Shown here piece by piece: positions 32,725-43,599 of a stretch of 64,000 nucleotides of DNA. A program made the position numbers and the translations under genes. This DNA comes from Bemisia tabaci (lineage: Eukaryota; Arthropoda; Insecta; Hemiptera; Aleyrodidae): contig NC_092801.1 of NCBI RefSeq assembly GCF_918797505.1, positions 25,946,477 to 26,010,476 on the forward strand, in the 5' to 3' direction. Position 1 is the first letter of the stretch; every line of letters starts with the position of its first letter. Under the pieces are notes generated by a model, which was not told where the DNA came from, searched no databases, and saw nothing but the letters and a program-made list of their open reading frames with translations.

Positions 32725-32930
32725 ATTAACTTACCCGTTTATTTGCATTGGAAGCAAGGGCACGTCAGCCCTTATCCCGACCCGACCCCCCCCCCCCCCC
32801 ACGTTAGGGTAAGGGTGAGTGGGGTGGTGGTGCTCCGGACACCATCTCACGGGTTTCTCTCCGATTTTACTCGCTTCGGTTTTGCGCACGTAATTACATC
32901 CTTCGTTGTCGGTTTGAAGCTTGAATCTTG
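32725..32930. other. GC-rich island with poly-C run
   Basis: GC-rich single-copy DNA containing a C run of about 15 bases near 32,786. No gene recognised. Confidence 0.3.
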
Positions 32931-33009
32931 AATTTTAGTTTGTTTATTTGCATGTTGAAAACGTAGACAGTCGAGTTAATTTAAGAGAGGTGTTGCTCTT
33001 ACCTCCTCT

Positions 33010-33218
33010 CACTGGTAAAAAAAAGTAGCTTGGATCAAGAGTCCAGACTCTTGAAAACATCGCCAAGAAAAAATACTCTTGATTCAATCGGATTTTTCCT
33101 TGACTCGAAGAGCCAAGCCTCTTGATTTAGGCGGATTTCCATTTGAATCAAGAGTATTCTTTCTTGTGAATGTTTTTAAGAGTCTGGACTCTTGATCCAA
33201 GCTACTTTTTTACCAGTA
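33010..33218. mobile_element. Family B CACTG-ended MITE, copy 2
   Basis: A 209-bp palindrome with ends CACTGGTAAAAAAAAGTAGC and GCTACTTTTTTACCAGTA. CT is duplicated at 33,008-33,009 and 33,219-33,220. The arms carry TTGGATCAAGAGTCCAGACT and its counterpart. Confidence 0.85.
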
Positions 33219-33262
33219 CTCTTCATTTTCGCAATGGCTTAATAATTGGACGCACTCTTGCT

Positions 33263-33512
33263 CTGCTGTGCAAAGAAAAACACCGTATGAGCCTTTAGGT
33301 ATTGTCAAATATCTTTTGATAAATCGCGAATTTTCGGAAAAAATTGTGGATATCTCTTTTCCAATTTTTCAGGTAATTATGTTCGCAATTTGACTTCAGT
33401 TCCCGAAAATTTCAAGGAAAAATATGCATAGCTTTCCCGAAGAATAAAGTTTTATCGGAGGAAATTTGGCAACTCTCAAATGTTCGTGCGGCATTTTTCC
33501 TTAGCACGGCAG
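33263..33512. mobile_element. Family A element, complete
   Basis: A 250-bp copy starting CTGCTGTGCAAAGAAAAACA and ending TTTTTCCTTAGCACGGCAG. Confidence 0.85.
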
Positions 33513-33528
33513 TGCGAAATGACTGTCA

Positions 33529-33742
33529 CGTATGTCAGCGCCTTGATCCAACTGTTCGTGTTCAGAGACTGTCCGTTTTGCATATGCGCTCATTTGAAGG
33601 CGTTTGCAGATTTTCCTGGGACACGAGCGAGGAGAGCCGTACTGCCGCACTATTACGTGTTTCCGAAACGAAAATCGGAAGGTGCTCCAGATTTCCTCCC
33701 TAGATATGATACTATTCGACATATTTCTGCTAAACGGAACAA
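33529..33742 (-). mobile_element. Family D repeat, copy 2
   Basis: From CGTATGTCAGCGCCTTGATC to ATATTTCTGCTAAACGGAAC. The end (reverse strand: GTTCCGTTTAGCAGAAATA) is the same as the termini of family C. A frame through it encodes VSALIQLFVFRDCPFCI, similar to frames in the 51.1- and 60.4-kb copies. No known protein family. Confidence 0.65.
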
Positions 33743-34064
33743 GTGACAGATGAGGACGAAGGGATGTGCTCGTTGTTAGTCGATGACCGTAAAAATGAAT
33801 GGGAATTATAAAGCGCCAGTGACGTCAGTGGCGACGATGGGAACAACGACACTCGGCAATGGCGTCCTAAACTCATGAGCCCTGTTCACAACGCTTTTTT
33901 GCCATTCCCACGACTCATGTATGCCGCATATAGTTGGCGCTTCGTTCCGTTTGGTAGAATGTGAGATCCCGCTTTTATATTTACTCAAAGGGAAGCACAC
34001 TCACTCTTACGTTGTTCCGTATGCAGCTTTCTAGAGCACACCCCGTCTATTCCAATCGTTTATA

Positions 34065-34317
34065 GTTCCGTTCAGCAGAAATACGTCCAATTGAATGTGT
34101 CATTGCAGACTTTCCTATCATACTTCATTTTTCAAACGAAAAACTACTCAGCAGCAATTCGCTAAAACTGCCGTGATTTTTCTTCTCTGAGCGAAGAAAA
34201 TTCTGCAAAAACTTCAAGGAATGATGTCAATTTGTTCTCCTTTAAAACAAGGACATTGATACGGAGATATTCAGACACCACAAACGAGATATGTGATTGC
34301 AGACTTACACCGTCGAT
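34065..34317. mobile_element. C-type end joined to family S copy 3
   Basis: GTTCCGTTCAGCAGAAATAC, then GTCCAATT (to 34,093), is an isolated C/D terminus. From about 34,106 an S element follows (TTTCCTATCATACTTC, AAAACTGCCGTGATT, TTCAGACACCACAAACGAG) and ends ACTTACACCGTCGA at about 34,316. The S left end is lost. Confidence 0.65.
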
Positions 34318-34608
34318 ATAATATAAAAAGGTCAACCTTAGAATGAACCTTAAAATTTCCGTATTCTCTTTACAAAGGGACTCCATACACTAGGATGAGG
34401 TTCACACGAATGCCTGTATCTCTCGTGTGCTGAAAATACTTATTGCCTCAAAGTGTCTCAAAATAATCGAGGTGAGAGGGTAAAAAATAGTTGGATCATT
34501 TTCAGAGTCTTTAATGAGCACCTCTGCGAACAAATCGGACAACACACGTATGATTGCTTTTTGAAGCTCGTTACTCGCCTCCTACTCCAGGTGACGCGCG
34601 CGGGTAAC

Positions 34609-34862
34609 TCCGCCGTGATAAGAAAAAACGCCGAATGAACCTTCAGGCGTTGCCAAATTTCCATTTATTAAAAACGAATTTCCTGGTGAATTTATGAATA
34701 TTTTTCTTCCAATTTTACAGATAATGTTGTTTGCAATTTCATCGAAAGTTTCTGAAAATTTCAAGGAAAAATATTCGTAACTCTCCTCAAAAATAAACAT
34801 TTTATCGAAGGAAATTTGGCAACTCTCGAATGTTCATGCGGCGTTCTTCCTTAGCACGGCAG
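34609..34862. mobile_element. Family A element, complete
   Basis: A 254-bp copy starting CTCCGCCGTGATAAGAAAAA and ending GTTCTTCCTTAGCACGGCAG. Confidence 0.85.
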
Positions 34863-34869
34863 AACTCGT

Positions 34870-35310
34870 CACATCATCGCCGCTTTTCCTGGAAAACTGC
34901 GAGAGTGAGTCTCATGTGAAGGGCGGAAAACATCATCGAGAATCTTCTGGAGCAGAACTCTCGCCGGGTAGGGAAAATTCATTTGTCCGTGATGTATCAA
35001 TTGCTTCAAAAAGAGCGATTTTTTTTTTGATTTCGATCGTTGCTAGGATTAATGATGTCCCGATAATAACAACGGTTCAAACTTAAAAAAAAATGGCAAA
35101 ATACTTATTTATGGAAGAATTTTGAAAATGTTGAAAAAACTTTATGTTTGTTTTAAGGAAACATAAATTTCAAACACTTTCCAAAAATATGTATTTTCTA
35201 ATATAAAATTGTTTAACTATTTAATATGTATTTTTTAAATGTACTATTCAATAGGGTTCCTGAAAAGTACATATTTTAAATGTTGAAATTTATGTTAAAA
35301 AAACTTTGTT
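34870..35310. other. AT-rich, no recognised feature
   Basis: The sequence around the C element (TTTTATGTTTGTTTT and similar words) is partly self-similar but shows no clear family. Confidence 0.3.
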
Positions 35311-35316
35311 TGTTTT

Positions 35317-35444
35317 AATTGGACGTATTTCTATCAAACGGAACTATGTGCATTATGACGTGAGCCTTGTCACGCATGTATTCTCATGGGTCTCAGGGCT
35401 CATGTCTTAACACATAGTTTCGTTTGATAGAAATACGTCCAATT
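35317..35444. mobile_element. Family C MITE, copy 1
   Basis: A 128-bp palindrome with ends AATTGGACGTATTTCTATCA and the reverse complement, then AACGGAACTATGTGCATT. TA lies on both sides if the end is taken as ATTGGAC. The short loop contains GAGCC and GGGCTC. Confidence 0.9.
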
Positions 35445-36260
35445 ATACATAAATAACAAAATTTGTCCACAAATATGTTTTTTCAGGAACTCATTTAAGT
35501 GCCTTTTTACGTAAAAGTTTCGTTTTCCGTCGACGAAGTCCTACTGCATCATCTCAGCAAAATCCCGGAATTTCTGTTCACATTCAAATCATAAGGAGTG
35601 TCCTCAAAAATGGTTATGATGTTGTCCCCTAGAAAAATGAAAAAGCACTGTCGCATTTTCTTCGTATTCTTCTTCCTCTTATCTTTTGTTCTCTTCTTCT
35701 TCTACAAACAAATAGGGCGTAACCGTGTAAATCAGACCATCAAGTACCGAACACATTAAATCATAAATATTATAAAAACAATACGGTTAATATAAAGGGC
35801 TTGTCAAATCAATAAAAGCGACAATAAAATATTCAATCGTCCTCAAGAGAGGAGAGCCAGTTTCGGGCCCATCTCTTAGGCGGTCGTCCAGGTGATCCCA
35901 AGGGTTGTCCGGTCATACAAATTTTCGCTTATCTCCCTGCAGGCATTCGGTCAACCATCGCTGTGACCACATCTCTCTTTTCACACTGGTCCACTTGACA
36001 ACATCTTGCACGCTACAACTTTCAACGTGTATGTTAAAAATATTATATCTAAATGATTTGGATCGTGATAAATGGATCCTTATCGCAAAAAAGGTCCATG
36101 TTTCGTTATTTTTCCCTGAGTATTTCAAATGTCCATAAAAATTTACCTTAAAAAAAAGAAGAAAAATTTAGAGGAGACAATTTATAAATGCACAGTTGGA
36201 AGCTATACTGTGTATTTGGGCGAGAAGTGTGGTATTTTCTATCAAAATATACTGTGAACT
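35445..36260. other. No recognised feature
   Basis: Single-copy DNA. Opposed open frames at 35,905-36,138 are not recognisable. Confidence 0.3.
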
Positions 36261-36265
36261 TGACG

Positions 36266-36400
36266 CGACGTGTACGTCAGCGCCTTGATGCAACTATTCG
36301 TGTTCCAAGGCTGTCCGTGGTTGCATATACACTCATTTGAAGGCGTTTTCAAATTTTTCCTCGACACGAGTGAGGAAAGCTTCTTGATGCACTTTTACGA
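36266..36400 (-). mobile_element. Family D fragment, copy 3
   Basis: GTACGTCAGCGCCTTGATGC, AACTATTCGTGTTC, TATACACTCATTTGAAGGCG and CGACACGAGTGAGGA match other D copies. The C-type terminus is absent. Confidence 0.65.
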
Positions 36401-36465
36401 GCTAAGAAAAAAGTTGTAAAAGACATTGTCTGGACTTTTGCTTTAGTTAGGGTATTTCAGGGGTT

Positions 36466-37333
36466 AAACAAGCTGCTGGTTCCAACACTACTGTGTTGGA
36501 GAGCTCGCCTTTGGGAAACTATTAACAACTATTAATGATTTTTTCTGAAATTGTATATGTATTAAATGAATCTTTACCCAATTATCAGAGGTTACATGCC
36601 GATGCAAAATGTTATGACGTAATTTCATATGACAAATTTTTCACATTACAATGAAACCATATGATTTAATTTTAATTTTTTTTTTAAATCAAGTCGCCAA
36701 CTTGAATAAAGGTTATACTTTGTTAAGCTGGCAGTCTGAAATTCTCAATTTTTATCGGCACAGAGTTCAAAGAAACTATAATTGAGCACGGTTCGGAGGA
36801 ACGTTTCTACCATAATTCTTACACAATACTTATGGTATACACTAAGAGTTGAAAAGGAATTCACTTGAATTTTAGCGTGGAGCTCGAAAGACCACTTCAA
36901 GCCTTTGTATGCGAGTGGCTCAATGGAGCACATCTCGCCTTTGTAGGTATGCGGTGGCTCAATGGAGCACCTCGCGCACTATAAATAGCACGGAGCTCAA
37001 AAGAGCACTTCATGCATCTGTATTTTAAGGTTAAAACGAACTCTAAAGAAACTCAATGCGAGGCTCAAACGAACTCTTAAGCATTCTTAATGCGAGGCTC
37101 AAACGAACTCCCAAGCATTCTTAATGCGAGGGGCTCAAACGAATCCTAAAGCATTCTTAATATGAGGTTTAAACAAACTCTGAAAGGATCCCAATGCGAG
37201 TCTCAACCGAGCTCTCAAGCAAACCTTCTATGGTACCAATAAGGATTATCCATTAATTATGCGCAAATCTCAATCTTAGTCTTAGTACCTTAAAATTAAT
37301 TGAACAAATTATTAAATCACGTCGAGGTCACCA
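36466..37333 (-). mobile_element. Left arm: leader of an LTR element (minus)
   Basis: Inverted counterpart of 46,532-47,589, running from AAACAAGCTGCTGGTTCCAA at its outer end to the primer binding site at 37,318-37,333 (reverse strand TGGTGACCTCGACGTG). It contains a tandem array of about 34-bp units (37,043-37,200; GCGAGGCTCAAACGAACTC). It has no gag/pol coding. A short frame (MCSIEPLAYK..) is conserved in both arms only because the DNA is. Confidence 0.75.
37043..37200. repeat. Tandem repeat of about 34-bp units
   Basis: Four to five units of the GCGAGGCTCAAACGAACTC..GCATTCTTAAT type. The mirrored array is at 46,690-46,865 in the right arm. Confidence 0.85.
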
Positions 37334-37886
37334 TGTTTTTTATTTTAAGAAATAATAACAATTGCAAGTACAACTGCACACAAAAACTGCATTGAAAAGA
37401 TTTTTTTTTTTTTTATTGAGTGAAATAACAACAGTCTGCAGACACAGTATTTGGTTGAAGTTGGATAAAAAGCCTCACGGGAACGATCATTGGCTAAAAA
37501 GAACGAGTGGGGAGAAACTCAGCATTCTGAGATCTCCAGCAGAGTACGCTAGCGGTAAGTCATAACTGACGGCCAAGAGGATGATAACATACAATTAGGT
37601 TATTTGCTATAAAACCATAGAAACATGCTATGATATGCTCGGCCACTGGAAAGTGCTGCTCTCTAGTGTAGCAAACGAGGAACAATTAATCCTCAGTTGA
37701 ATGAGGGAACGGAAATGTTCGACGGAGGAAAACTGTAACCCGCGAAAATTCAACTTTTAGACCTTGAAATCAATGGGATTTTGGCCGTTCCTCCGACGGC
37801 AACAAGAACCGTCCATTTGTCGCCACGGACACTACCAATGCTAAAAGAAATCGATCGCAAAGAGCTCTCCCGAGTGGGCGAGCTCA
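37334..37886 (-). mobile_element. Left LTR with an insertion
   Basis: Reverse strand starts TGAGCTCGCCCACTCGGGAG (from 37,886) and ends AAAAAACA (37,334), followed by the primer binding site. TG..CA ends and an AATAAA-like signal near the 3' end fit an LTR. Length is 553 bp, or 380 bp without the 173-bp insertion at about 37,401-37,574. The right LTR is also 380 bp. Confidence 0.7.
37401..37574 (-). mobile_element. Poly(A)-tailed insertion in the left LTR
   Basis: Absent from the right LTR. It begins with a T run on the plus strand, so on the minus strand it ends ACTCAATAAAAAAAA, like a retroposed RNA 3' end with an AATAAA signal. No clear target duplication is seen. The source RNA is not recognised. 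Confidence 0.65.
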
Positions 37887-38110
37887 AAAAAGAATCAAAG
37901 GGAGGATTTGCTTGTGCACAAAGAAATAAACTTCGAAGCATATCGAGGAATCTGGATTAAGTATCTGAGACCCTTAATGAAGAAACTGAGTTTATTTACG
38001 GCTAAAAAAAACTTTGGCTACCTGAAGTGAATTTTGGTTGCTATTACCAAAAAGTATCATACTCCATCTTACGAGCTGAATTTTTCTTCTTCTTTTTTTA
38101 TTAAGAAGAT

Positions 38111-38318
38111 AATTGGACGTATTTCTATCAAACGGACCTAAGCGCCATAGTGTGAGGAAGGTAGAGGAGGGCTTGGATTGGCTTATTCCGTCCTATACTC
38201 GCAATGCTTTTCCATGGCGCTTAGGTCCGTTTGACAGAACGCGCTATCCGGGATTCTAAATTCCTCAAAAGGAACTCAAATTGGCGCTTAGTTCCGCTTG
38301 ATAGAAATACGTCCAATT
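38111..38318. mobile_element. Family C variant (compound hairpin)
   Basis: Ends AATTGGACGTATTTCTATCA and TTGATAGAAATACGTCCAATT, but inside is AACGGACCTAAGCGCCAT and a second inner inverted pair ending GGCGCTTAGGTCCGTTTGAC, so two related hairpins share one right arm. Confidence 0.8.
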
Positions 38319-38319
38319 T

Positions 38320-39345
38320 TCGGTTCTCTTTATATATAATCAAAAACTCGCAGATTTTCAGAAGTTGTTCTATCAATGGGCCACTAGAACAGGTCTGGAG
38401 GCAACGTGAACTTTAGAAAGGTTGACTCTGGCTAAATATACCCATATAACTTCATATGAAATGACAGGCTCGATGGATTTTATGCGTAAAAGTTCCTTTC
38501 ACTCGTTCGCGGAATAAATATCCGCGGTGAATTTGTTAAAAGTTAGTCGGAGTGAATTCCCTGGCTACCATTTGTCATTTGTGTTGCAATTAGTTCATGT
38601 TGCAGAAAGATAAGCAAGTATGCACGTTTAATTACCGCACCCTCGAAAGTGAGTGAATGTGTTTGATCAGTGAGGTGCAAATAAAACGATTTTAGCGTTT
38701 ACATTCAGCCGAAAAACAGTCCCCAGGGTGAAAACAAACGTTGCCACGCGGTTAATAAAAAGGGATTAATCAACAGAATCATGCGACTTAATAAAGCAGG
38801 GTTTTTTTTTATCATCGAGTTGTAACAGTGTAGCGTATAGTACCATCGGACTCTAAGGCTGATATGCATCAATAACCTTCCTGTCAATTAATGCCCAATC
38901 GCCTAAATTGATGATTATGTTTGGTGTTTGCGGATTACGTGGGACACAATTTCAAACACCTAATTTTGAGTTTCCTCGTGTTTAAATAATAGGCTCAAAG
39001 AGCAAACATTGAAAAAAAGTTTGCTGGATTCGATCGCCTGATTTTCCACATGATTAGACTTTGTTGACTCTTATTAGTTACAGTGAAATACTCCGAAATA
39101 CTCGAACAAAAAAGTCAAGTTTTCGAAGGATTATGTTGTATTGCTTGTTGAGTTTACATCATGCAGATGTTATTTTCTGAGAATATCTTTATGTCAGATA
39201 CTTAGACAAGGTGTTGAAACCAAATCTTATATATTTGCTCCAAGAAAGCACATAATTAATTTTTGAAATACTATAAGATTTAAAGAAGGAAAGAGAGAAC
39301 AACGAAAGAGGGAAGGAATGGAGGAACGAAGAGAGACTAACGCTT
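38320..39345. other. No recognised feature
   Basis: AT-rich, apparently single-copy DNA inside the large inverted structure. Confidence 0.3.
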
Positions 39346-39475
39346 ATATGGATGTATTTCTGCCAAACGGAACTATGTGTATTAAGACATGAGCCCCGAG
39401 ACCCATAAGAATACATGCATAACGGGGCTCACGTCATAATGCACATAGTTCCGTTTGGCAGAAATACGTCCATAT
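39346..39475. mobile_element. Family C MITE, copy 2
   Basis: A 130-bp palindrome with ends ATATGGATGTATTTCTGCCA and TGGCAGAAATACGTCCATAT. The interior is nearly the same as at 52.7 kb. A shorter, diverged hairpin of the same type follows at about 39,473-39,556. Confidence 0.9.
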
Positions 39476-39631
39476 GGACTTATTTATGCTAAAAGGAACT
39501 ATGTTGCACGCAAACCCTTATAAACATAGTTACATTTAGTATAAATACGTCCATATTTGGCAATCATTCACGACAAAATTGACTCTAACTGCAAGTTCAT
39601 GCGATCATAAGGACGAAAATTTGTCTTCGAC

Positions 39632-39719
39632 CAATATCTACATATTTTCTGAACTAAAAGATGGATTTTAATGCCTAATGGGCCTGTTGCATGCAAGAGA
39701 TATAGCCGCGCGAATAGAC
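39632..39719 (+). repeat. 88-bp direct repeat, left copy
   Basis: Read as identical to 42,865-42,952 over 88 bases. It starts CAATATCTACATATTTTCTG and ends GCCGCGCGAATAGAC. From 39,677 it is the terminus of a U element (AATGGGCCTGTTGCATGCAA). Confidence 0.9.
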
Positions 39720-39988
39720 AAAGCAACATCCTCCGAGGATTTACCGGGATTCATTGGGACGACTCCGTCAAGAATGGCGTAATTCACTGAATCCTCGGCA
39801 TTCCCTCGGTGGTTGAAACTATCCAAAAATTGTCCTTGCGGTACGCCCAAAGACTCTCCAACCACCCTAATAGCGAAGTGGCTGATCTTGTCTACAAATA
39901 CAAAGTTGGTCTAAGGCGTCTCAAGCGGCGAAAACCGTTTGATTGCGTGGCGGACCAACTAGATCAAGTTATCGACGTCAATGTGTAA
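39720..39988 (+). pseudogene. Jockey-type LINE, C-terminus of reverse transcriptase ORF
   Basis: The plus-strand frame reads SVKNGVIH-stop-ILGIPSVVETIQKLSLRYAQ, then RLSNHPNSEVADLVY and LRRLKRRKPFD, ending with TAA at 39,986-39,988. In jockey-like LINEs the reverse transcriptase ORF ends with NxxIHRDLGIPTVxExIxxxxxRYxxRLxxHPN...RRLKRRxPxDL, a close match. The in-frame stop at 39,788-39,790 falls where Arg/Asp is usual. All catalytic parts are missing. The fragment begins exactly at the end of the 88-bp direct repeat, as expected for a 5'-truncated insertion. The 3' untranslated part continues rightward; its end is not clear. Confidence 0.7.
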
Positions 39989-40910
39989 TAACCTCGCCTC
40001 CCGGATCTTCCAGTGAGACATATACATCTCTTTTCCTCTTTTAAAAGACATTTTTAAATCATTTTGAAGTGTATTTGCCCCTTTTCTTTCTTTACTTTTT
40101 ACTTATTTTACACCAAGGGACTATTTTATGTATGTCATGTGGTGCGTGGACGACGCGGTGGGCGGGGTTGATGAACCCGTGACCCTTTGTGATTGCGGGT
40201 GAATCTGTCCCTCGTAGTGCCGGGTTTACTACGTATCCAGGTGACAACAAATCACTATTTTCAGCCACTTCTCGCACCAACTTCCGCATTCCGCCCGAAC
40301 ATCAGAGGTAATTAACATCTATTTAATGTCTTTTCAGTGTCTTTCTTGAACTGGTGCCAAATTTCTAAAATTTATGTTAATTTTTAAGAGGTAAAGACAT
40401 CATAACCAAATTTAATTTTTATACTTTGTACTCTCTAAATAATAAGCCCCTAAAGACAGTCGTTTTATATTTATTATCTTTTTTTCCATCTAGTCACATT
40501 TGTAAAATTTTTTAGTAAAAGACGTTAGTAATTAGCCAATTCTCAACACCATTTGGCATTCTTTTTTCATGCTTTCAATCAAGCAATTCATGCGTCTAAT
40601 CAAGTGTGACTGAACGACTTGTCATTAATTTTTTACTCATTTGCACTCATTGTTTACGGGGAAGGGGGGACAAATAATAACTAACAAATATCCATTTACT
40701 CAAGTGTATATATTATATTATTTAAATATCGATAACATATGTTTGTCATTAACCAAATCTTAGTATATAGCACCTATATTCTTTGTACATAGATAGGAAA
40801 GGCCCTCCCCAAATCCACCCCATATATCAGTGTGCTTTATAATTTAACCTCGTATAATTAGGCTTAATTGCGTTTTGTATGTAGTTGTCTATTTTCTCTA
40901 ATAAACAAAA
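39989..40910. other. Probable LINE 3' region and unassigned DNA
   Basis: Directly follows the LINE stop codon. It is T-rich near 40,080-40,110, then has a GC-richer stretch at 40,140-40,300, then AT-rich DNA. No gene recognised. Confidence 0.35.
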
Positions 40911-40914
40911 AAAA

Positions 40915-41340
40915 AAAAACAAAAAAATAATATTTTTACAATATTGGGCAAATATTGTCAGTACTGTCGCAATATTTACACAATACTGACAATATTTTGA
41001 TAATATTATAATCAAAATTATTTTTTTAGAAAATATTTAAAGAATCATCATTTAGTATTTTTAAAAATAATATGTTTACCCAAAACATCATAAAAATATT
41101 TTCAAAATATTTGTATTTCAATACTGTAAAAATTTATATCGTGAGAGTATTTTTAAAATATCAGTACATATAATATTTATATTCAAAATATTTATTATAT
41201 ATTTTAAAAACATTTTAAAAGACAGTAATGCATTGGTAAGTATTTTCAAAATATTTTGAAAATATTTTAAACAATAATACTGCTATTCAAAATATTTTTA
41301 AAATATTTTCGATATCCTAATCGGTATAAGTCATCATACT
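40915..41340. repeat. AATATT-rich degenerate repeat
   Basis: Dense, irregular repetition of CAATATT, AATATTTTTAAAATATT and ACAATACTG words. A related block lies at 42,637-42,870. Confidence 0.7.
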
Positions 41341-41870
41341 AAATGCCTGCCCATAACGAAAAGTATTAAACATAATAAGGCTTAGATTTAAGACGTAGCT
41401 CAAATGTGTTCTTTCTGAACAATTATCCATTATTTTCAACCTTATTATTCATAAAGGTTATTGCAGTTGTTGTCAAATTTAATATAATATAATATAATAT
41501 ATATTTTTTTGCCTCCCAAGAAATTGTTGAATTTCCACCTCCTTGAGGTCATTTTCAATGTATTTGCGCGTGATCTCAGTTTATTTCTTTTTTTGTTTCG
41601 TTTGTAGTTCATGTACTGTTGTGAATATTATCATTGAATGAGAATGTTATCATTCATTCACATCTGGTTGTTTATTTTTTATTTTTCAAATTTCAAATGA
41701 AACATTTAAATTCAACTGAAGAAGAAATTCTTGATCTCGTGTGCTTATTGGTCTCCTGTAGAACTTGCACTTAGTAGCTGTGCAGCTGTGAGATTATGGC
41801 AATCGCACCTGCATAGTCTTTATGAGGAAGACATCAAACTGCAATCAAATGCAAAATGCATCTCAGAATG
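41341..41870. other. AT-rich, no recognised feature
   Basis: Includes a short TATAA run near 41,480; otherwise nothing is recognised. Confidence 0.3.
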
Positions 41871-41874
41871 TCGA

Positions 41875-42345
41875 TGAAAAATTTAAAGAGAAAAAAATAA
41901 ATAAAATAATAGAATGGTGGAAATAATAGAATAACAGAGACAAAAGAAGAGAAATAAAATGAAGTAAATCAAATTAATGATAAAATGAAGTCAAAGACTA
42001 AACTGAAGTAAAACATTAGAGGGAGCAAGGAGATGAAGTAAAAAAACTGAGATGAAGAAAAAAATAAAGTATAAGGGAAAAAACTAAATGAGGTTAAAGA
42101 ATAGAATGAATTTAAAGAATTAACTGAAGTCAAAAAAATTATGATGAAGTATTAAAATAAATTACAGTAAAACAAAACAAAGTAAAGGAATAAGAAGTAA
42201 ATAATTAAAGAAAAAAAATGAAGTGCTTGAAAAAAAAAAAAAAATAGAGTGAAGAAAAAAATAGAGTCAGCAAGGAAATAAAACAAAGTAAAACGATAAA
42301 ATAAATTTAAAAAATATAGTAAAGTAAAAAGTAAAATAAATACAC
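41875..42345. repeat. Purine-rich AATGAAGTAAA degenerate repeat
   Basis: About 470 bp in which nearly every base is A or G with scattered T. Variants of AAATGAAGTAAA recur throughout. Confidence 0.7.
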
Positions 42346-42431
42346 GGACAAATCCAGGCAGATGGAAAATATCCTAGTTGCCCGTCCAACTCGACGTTAA
42401 ATACCGGTTTTAAGTCACTAAAATACATCGT

Positions 42432-42560
42432 CTAGTGAAGCTCAATCGGTAGGGTCGTCGGTTAGTGTTAGGTAGGTCCCGGGTTCAATCCCCAAGGTGG
42501 ATGAAAAATTTCTAATCTGCAAAATCGATTCAATAACATCCCAGTGGTTTCATTATTTTT
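42432..42560 (+). mobile_element. tRNA-derived SINE head
   Basis: An A-box-like AAGCTCAATCGG (42,438-42,449) and a B-box-like GGTTCAATCC (42,482-42,491) are spaced about as in tRNA-derived SINEs. CCCGGGTTCAATCCCC would form a T arm. The acceptor stem does not pair well, so this is not a working tRNA. The 3' end is not defined. Confidence 0.55.
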
Positions 42561-42636
42561 ATTTTTCATGGTTTCTAAAATTATTTCCACAATTAACCCT
42601 TTTCCACCATCCCCTAGCTGCGAACCCCTAAATTGA

Positions 42637-42864
42637 TTCAATATTGGTGTAGTATTGTCTCAATATTGATATCCAAATACTTTCCCTTTGAAGTACTGGC
42701 ACAGTATTCTCAGCCAAAGTATTGGCACAGTATTTATGCCAAAAGGAAAGATGGTGTACGATTTTAACATTGGCTCAATATTTAACCAATATTGGCCCAA
42801 TGTTTGCATAAATACCAAAACAATATTGTTTAAATATTGGCTAAATATTCCTGTCTTATCTGGG
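42637..42864. repeat. AATATTGG-rich degenerate repeat
   Basis: Variants of CAATATTGGC and GGCACAGTATT. It resembles 40.9-41.3 kb and ends at the right copy of the 88-bp direct repeat. Confidence 0.65.
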
Positions 42865-42952
42865 CAATATCTACATATTTTCTGAACTAAAAGATGGATT
42901 TTAATGCCTAATGGGCCTGTTGCATGCAAGAGATATAGCCGCGCGAATAGAC
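42865..42952 (+). repeat. 88-bp direct repeat, right copy
   Basis: Identical partner of 39,632-39,719. Here the U element continues uninterrupted to the right. Confidence 0.9.
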
Positions 42953-43532
42953 TTTTTAGAGGTTAAATGACACGAAAATTACGATGGTCACATTAAAAAA
43001 GTCTGAAATACACTCCTTACTGCGCAATTTGCGTTGTTAGAAACGCGCTTTTTCAAATTTCCCGCGTCTGGGGGCAGTTTTCTAACGGAAACAATTAACG
43101 GCAACTCCCGGCTATTTCCGGTCAACTAAAACTGAAACATAACCTGAAAATCGGAGCTCGTGATATCGTGAAATGAAATGTAGAAGGATTGCGTTGGATA
43201 TTTAAAAGTTGATCGATTTGGTTACCGCATAAAGCGTATATGGACCACTATAAGAGATCACGTTGGGTTTGTAAACAAACTGAAGGAAAAATAACAACAA
43301 AAACGACTCGGCATCTTCCGGAAATCACCGGGCCCGCCGTTTGCTCGTTTCCGGTGATAGAAAACTGCCCCCAGACGCGGGAAATTTGAAAAAGCGCGTT
43401 CATAACAACGCAAATTACGCAGCAAAGAGTGTATTTCAGACTTTTTTAATGTGACCATCGTAATTTTCGTGTCATTTAACCTCTAAAAAGTCTATTCGCA
43501 CGGCTGTATCTCTTGCATGCAACAGGCCCATT
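42910..43532. mobile_element. Family U element, copy 1 (623 bp)
   Basis: Long inverted repeats of about 190 bp, beginning AATGGGCCTGTTGCATGCAA and ending TTGCATGCAACAGGCCCATT. Arms include CTTTTTAGAGGTTAAATGAC and TTTCCCGCGTCTGGGGGCAG. No coding. The left terminus is duplicated by the 88-bp repeat. Confidence 0.85.
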
Positions 43533-43548
43533 CGGCCTAAATCGAATA

Positions 43549-43552
<4 letters not shown>

Positions 43553-43590
<38 letters not shown>
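43553..43590 (-). repeat. 38-base poly-T run
   Basis: An uninterrupted T run just right of the U element. It may be the poly-A tail of a minus-strand retroposon, but no body with target duplications could be defined. Confidence 0.6.
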
Positions 43591-43599
43591 CGTGAGAGG

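Noticed and set aside
41875..42345. Coding region in purine-rich DNA
   Set aside because: Stops occur in all frames, and the sequence is a degenerate AATGAAGTAAA repeat.
42432..42503. Functional tRNA gene
   Set aside because: A- and B-box-like sequences exist but the acceptor and anticodon stems do not pair properly and more sequence is fused on, so a SINE head is more likely.
43553..43590. Poly-T run as the tail of the adjacent U element
   Set aside because: U ends cleanly at its inverted repeat 20 bases before the run; DNA transposons have no poly-A tail. Left as an independent run.
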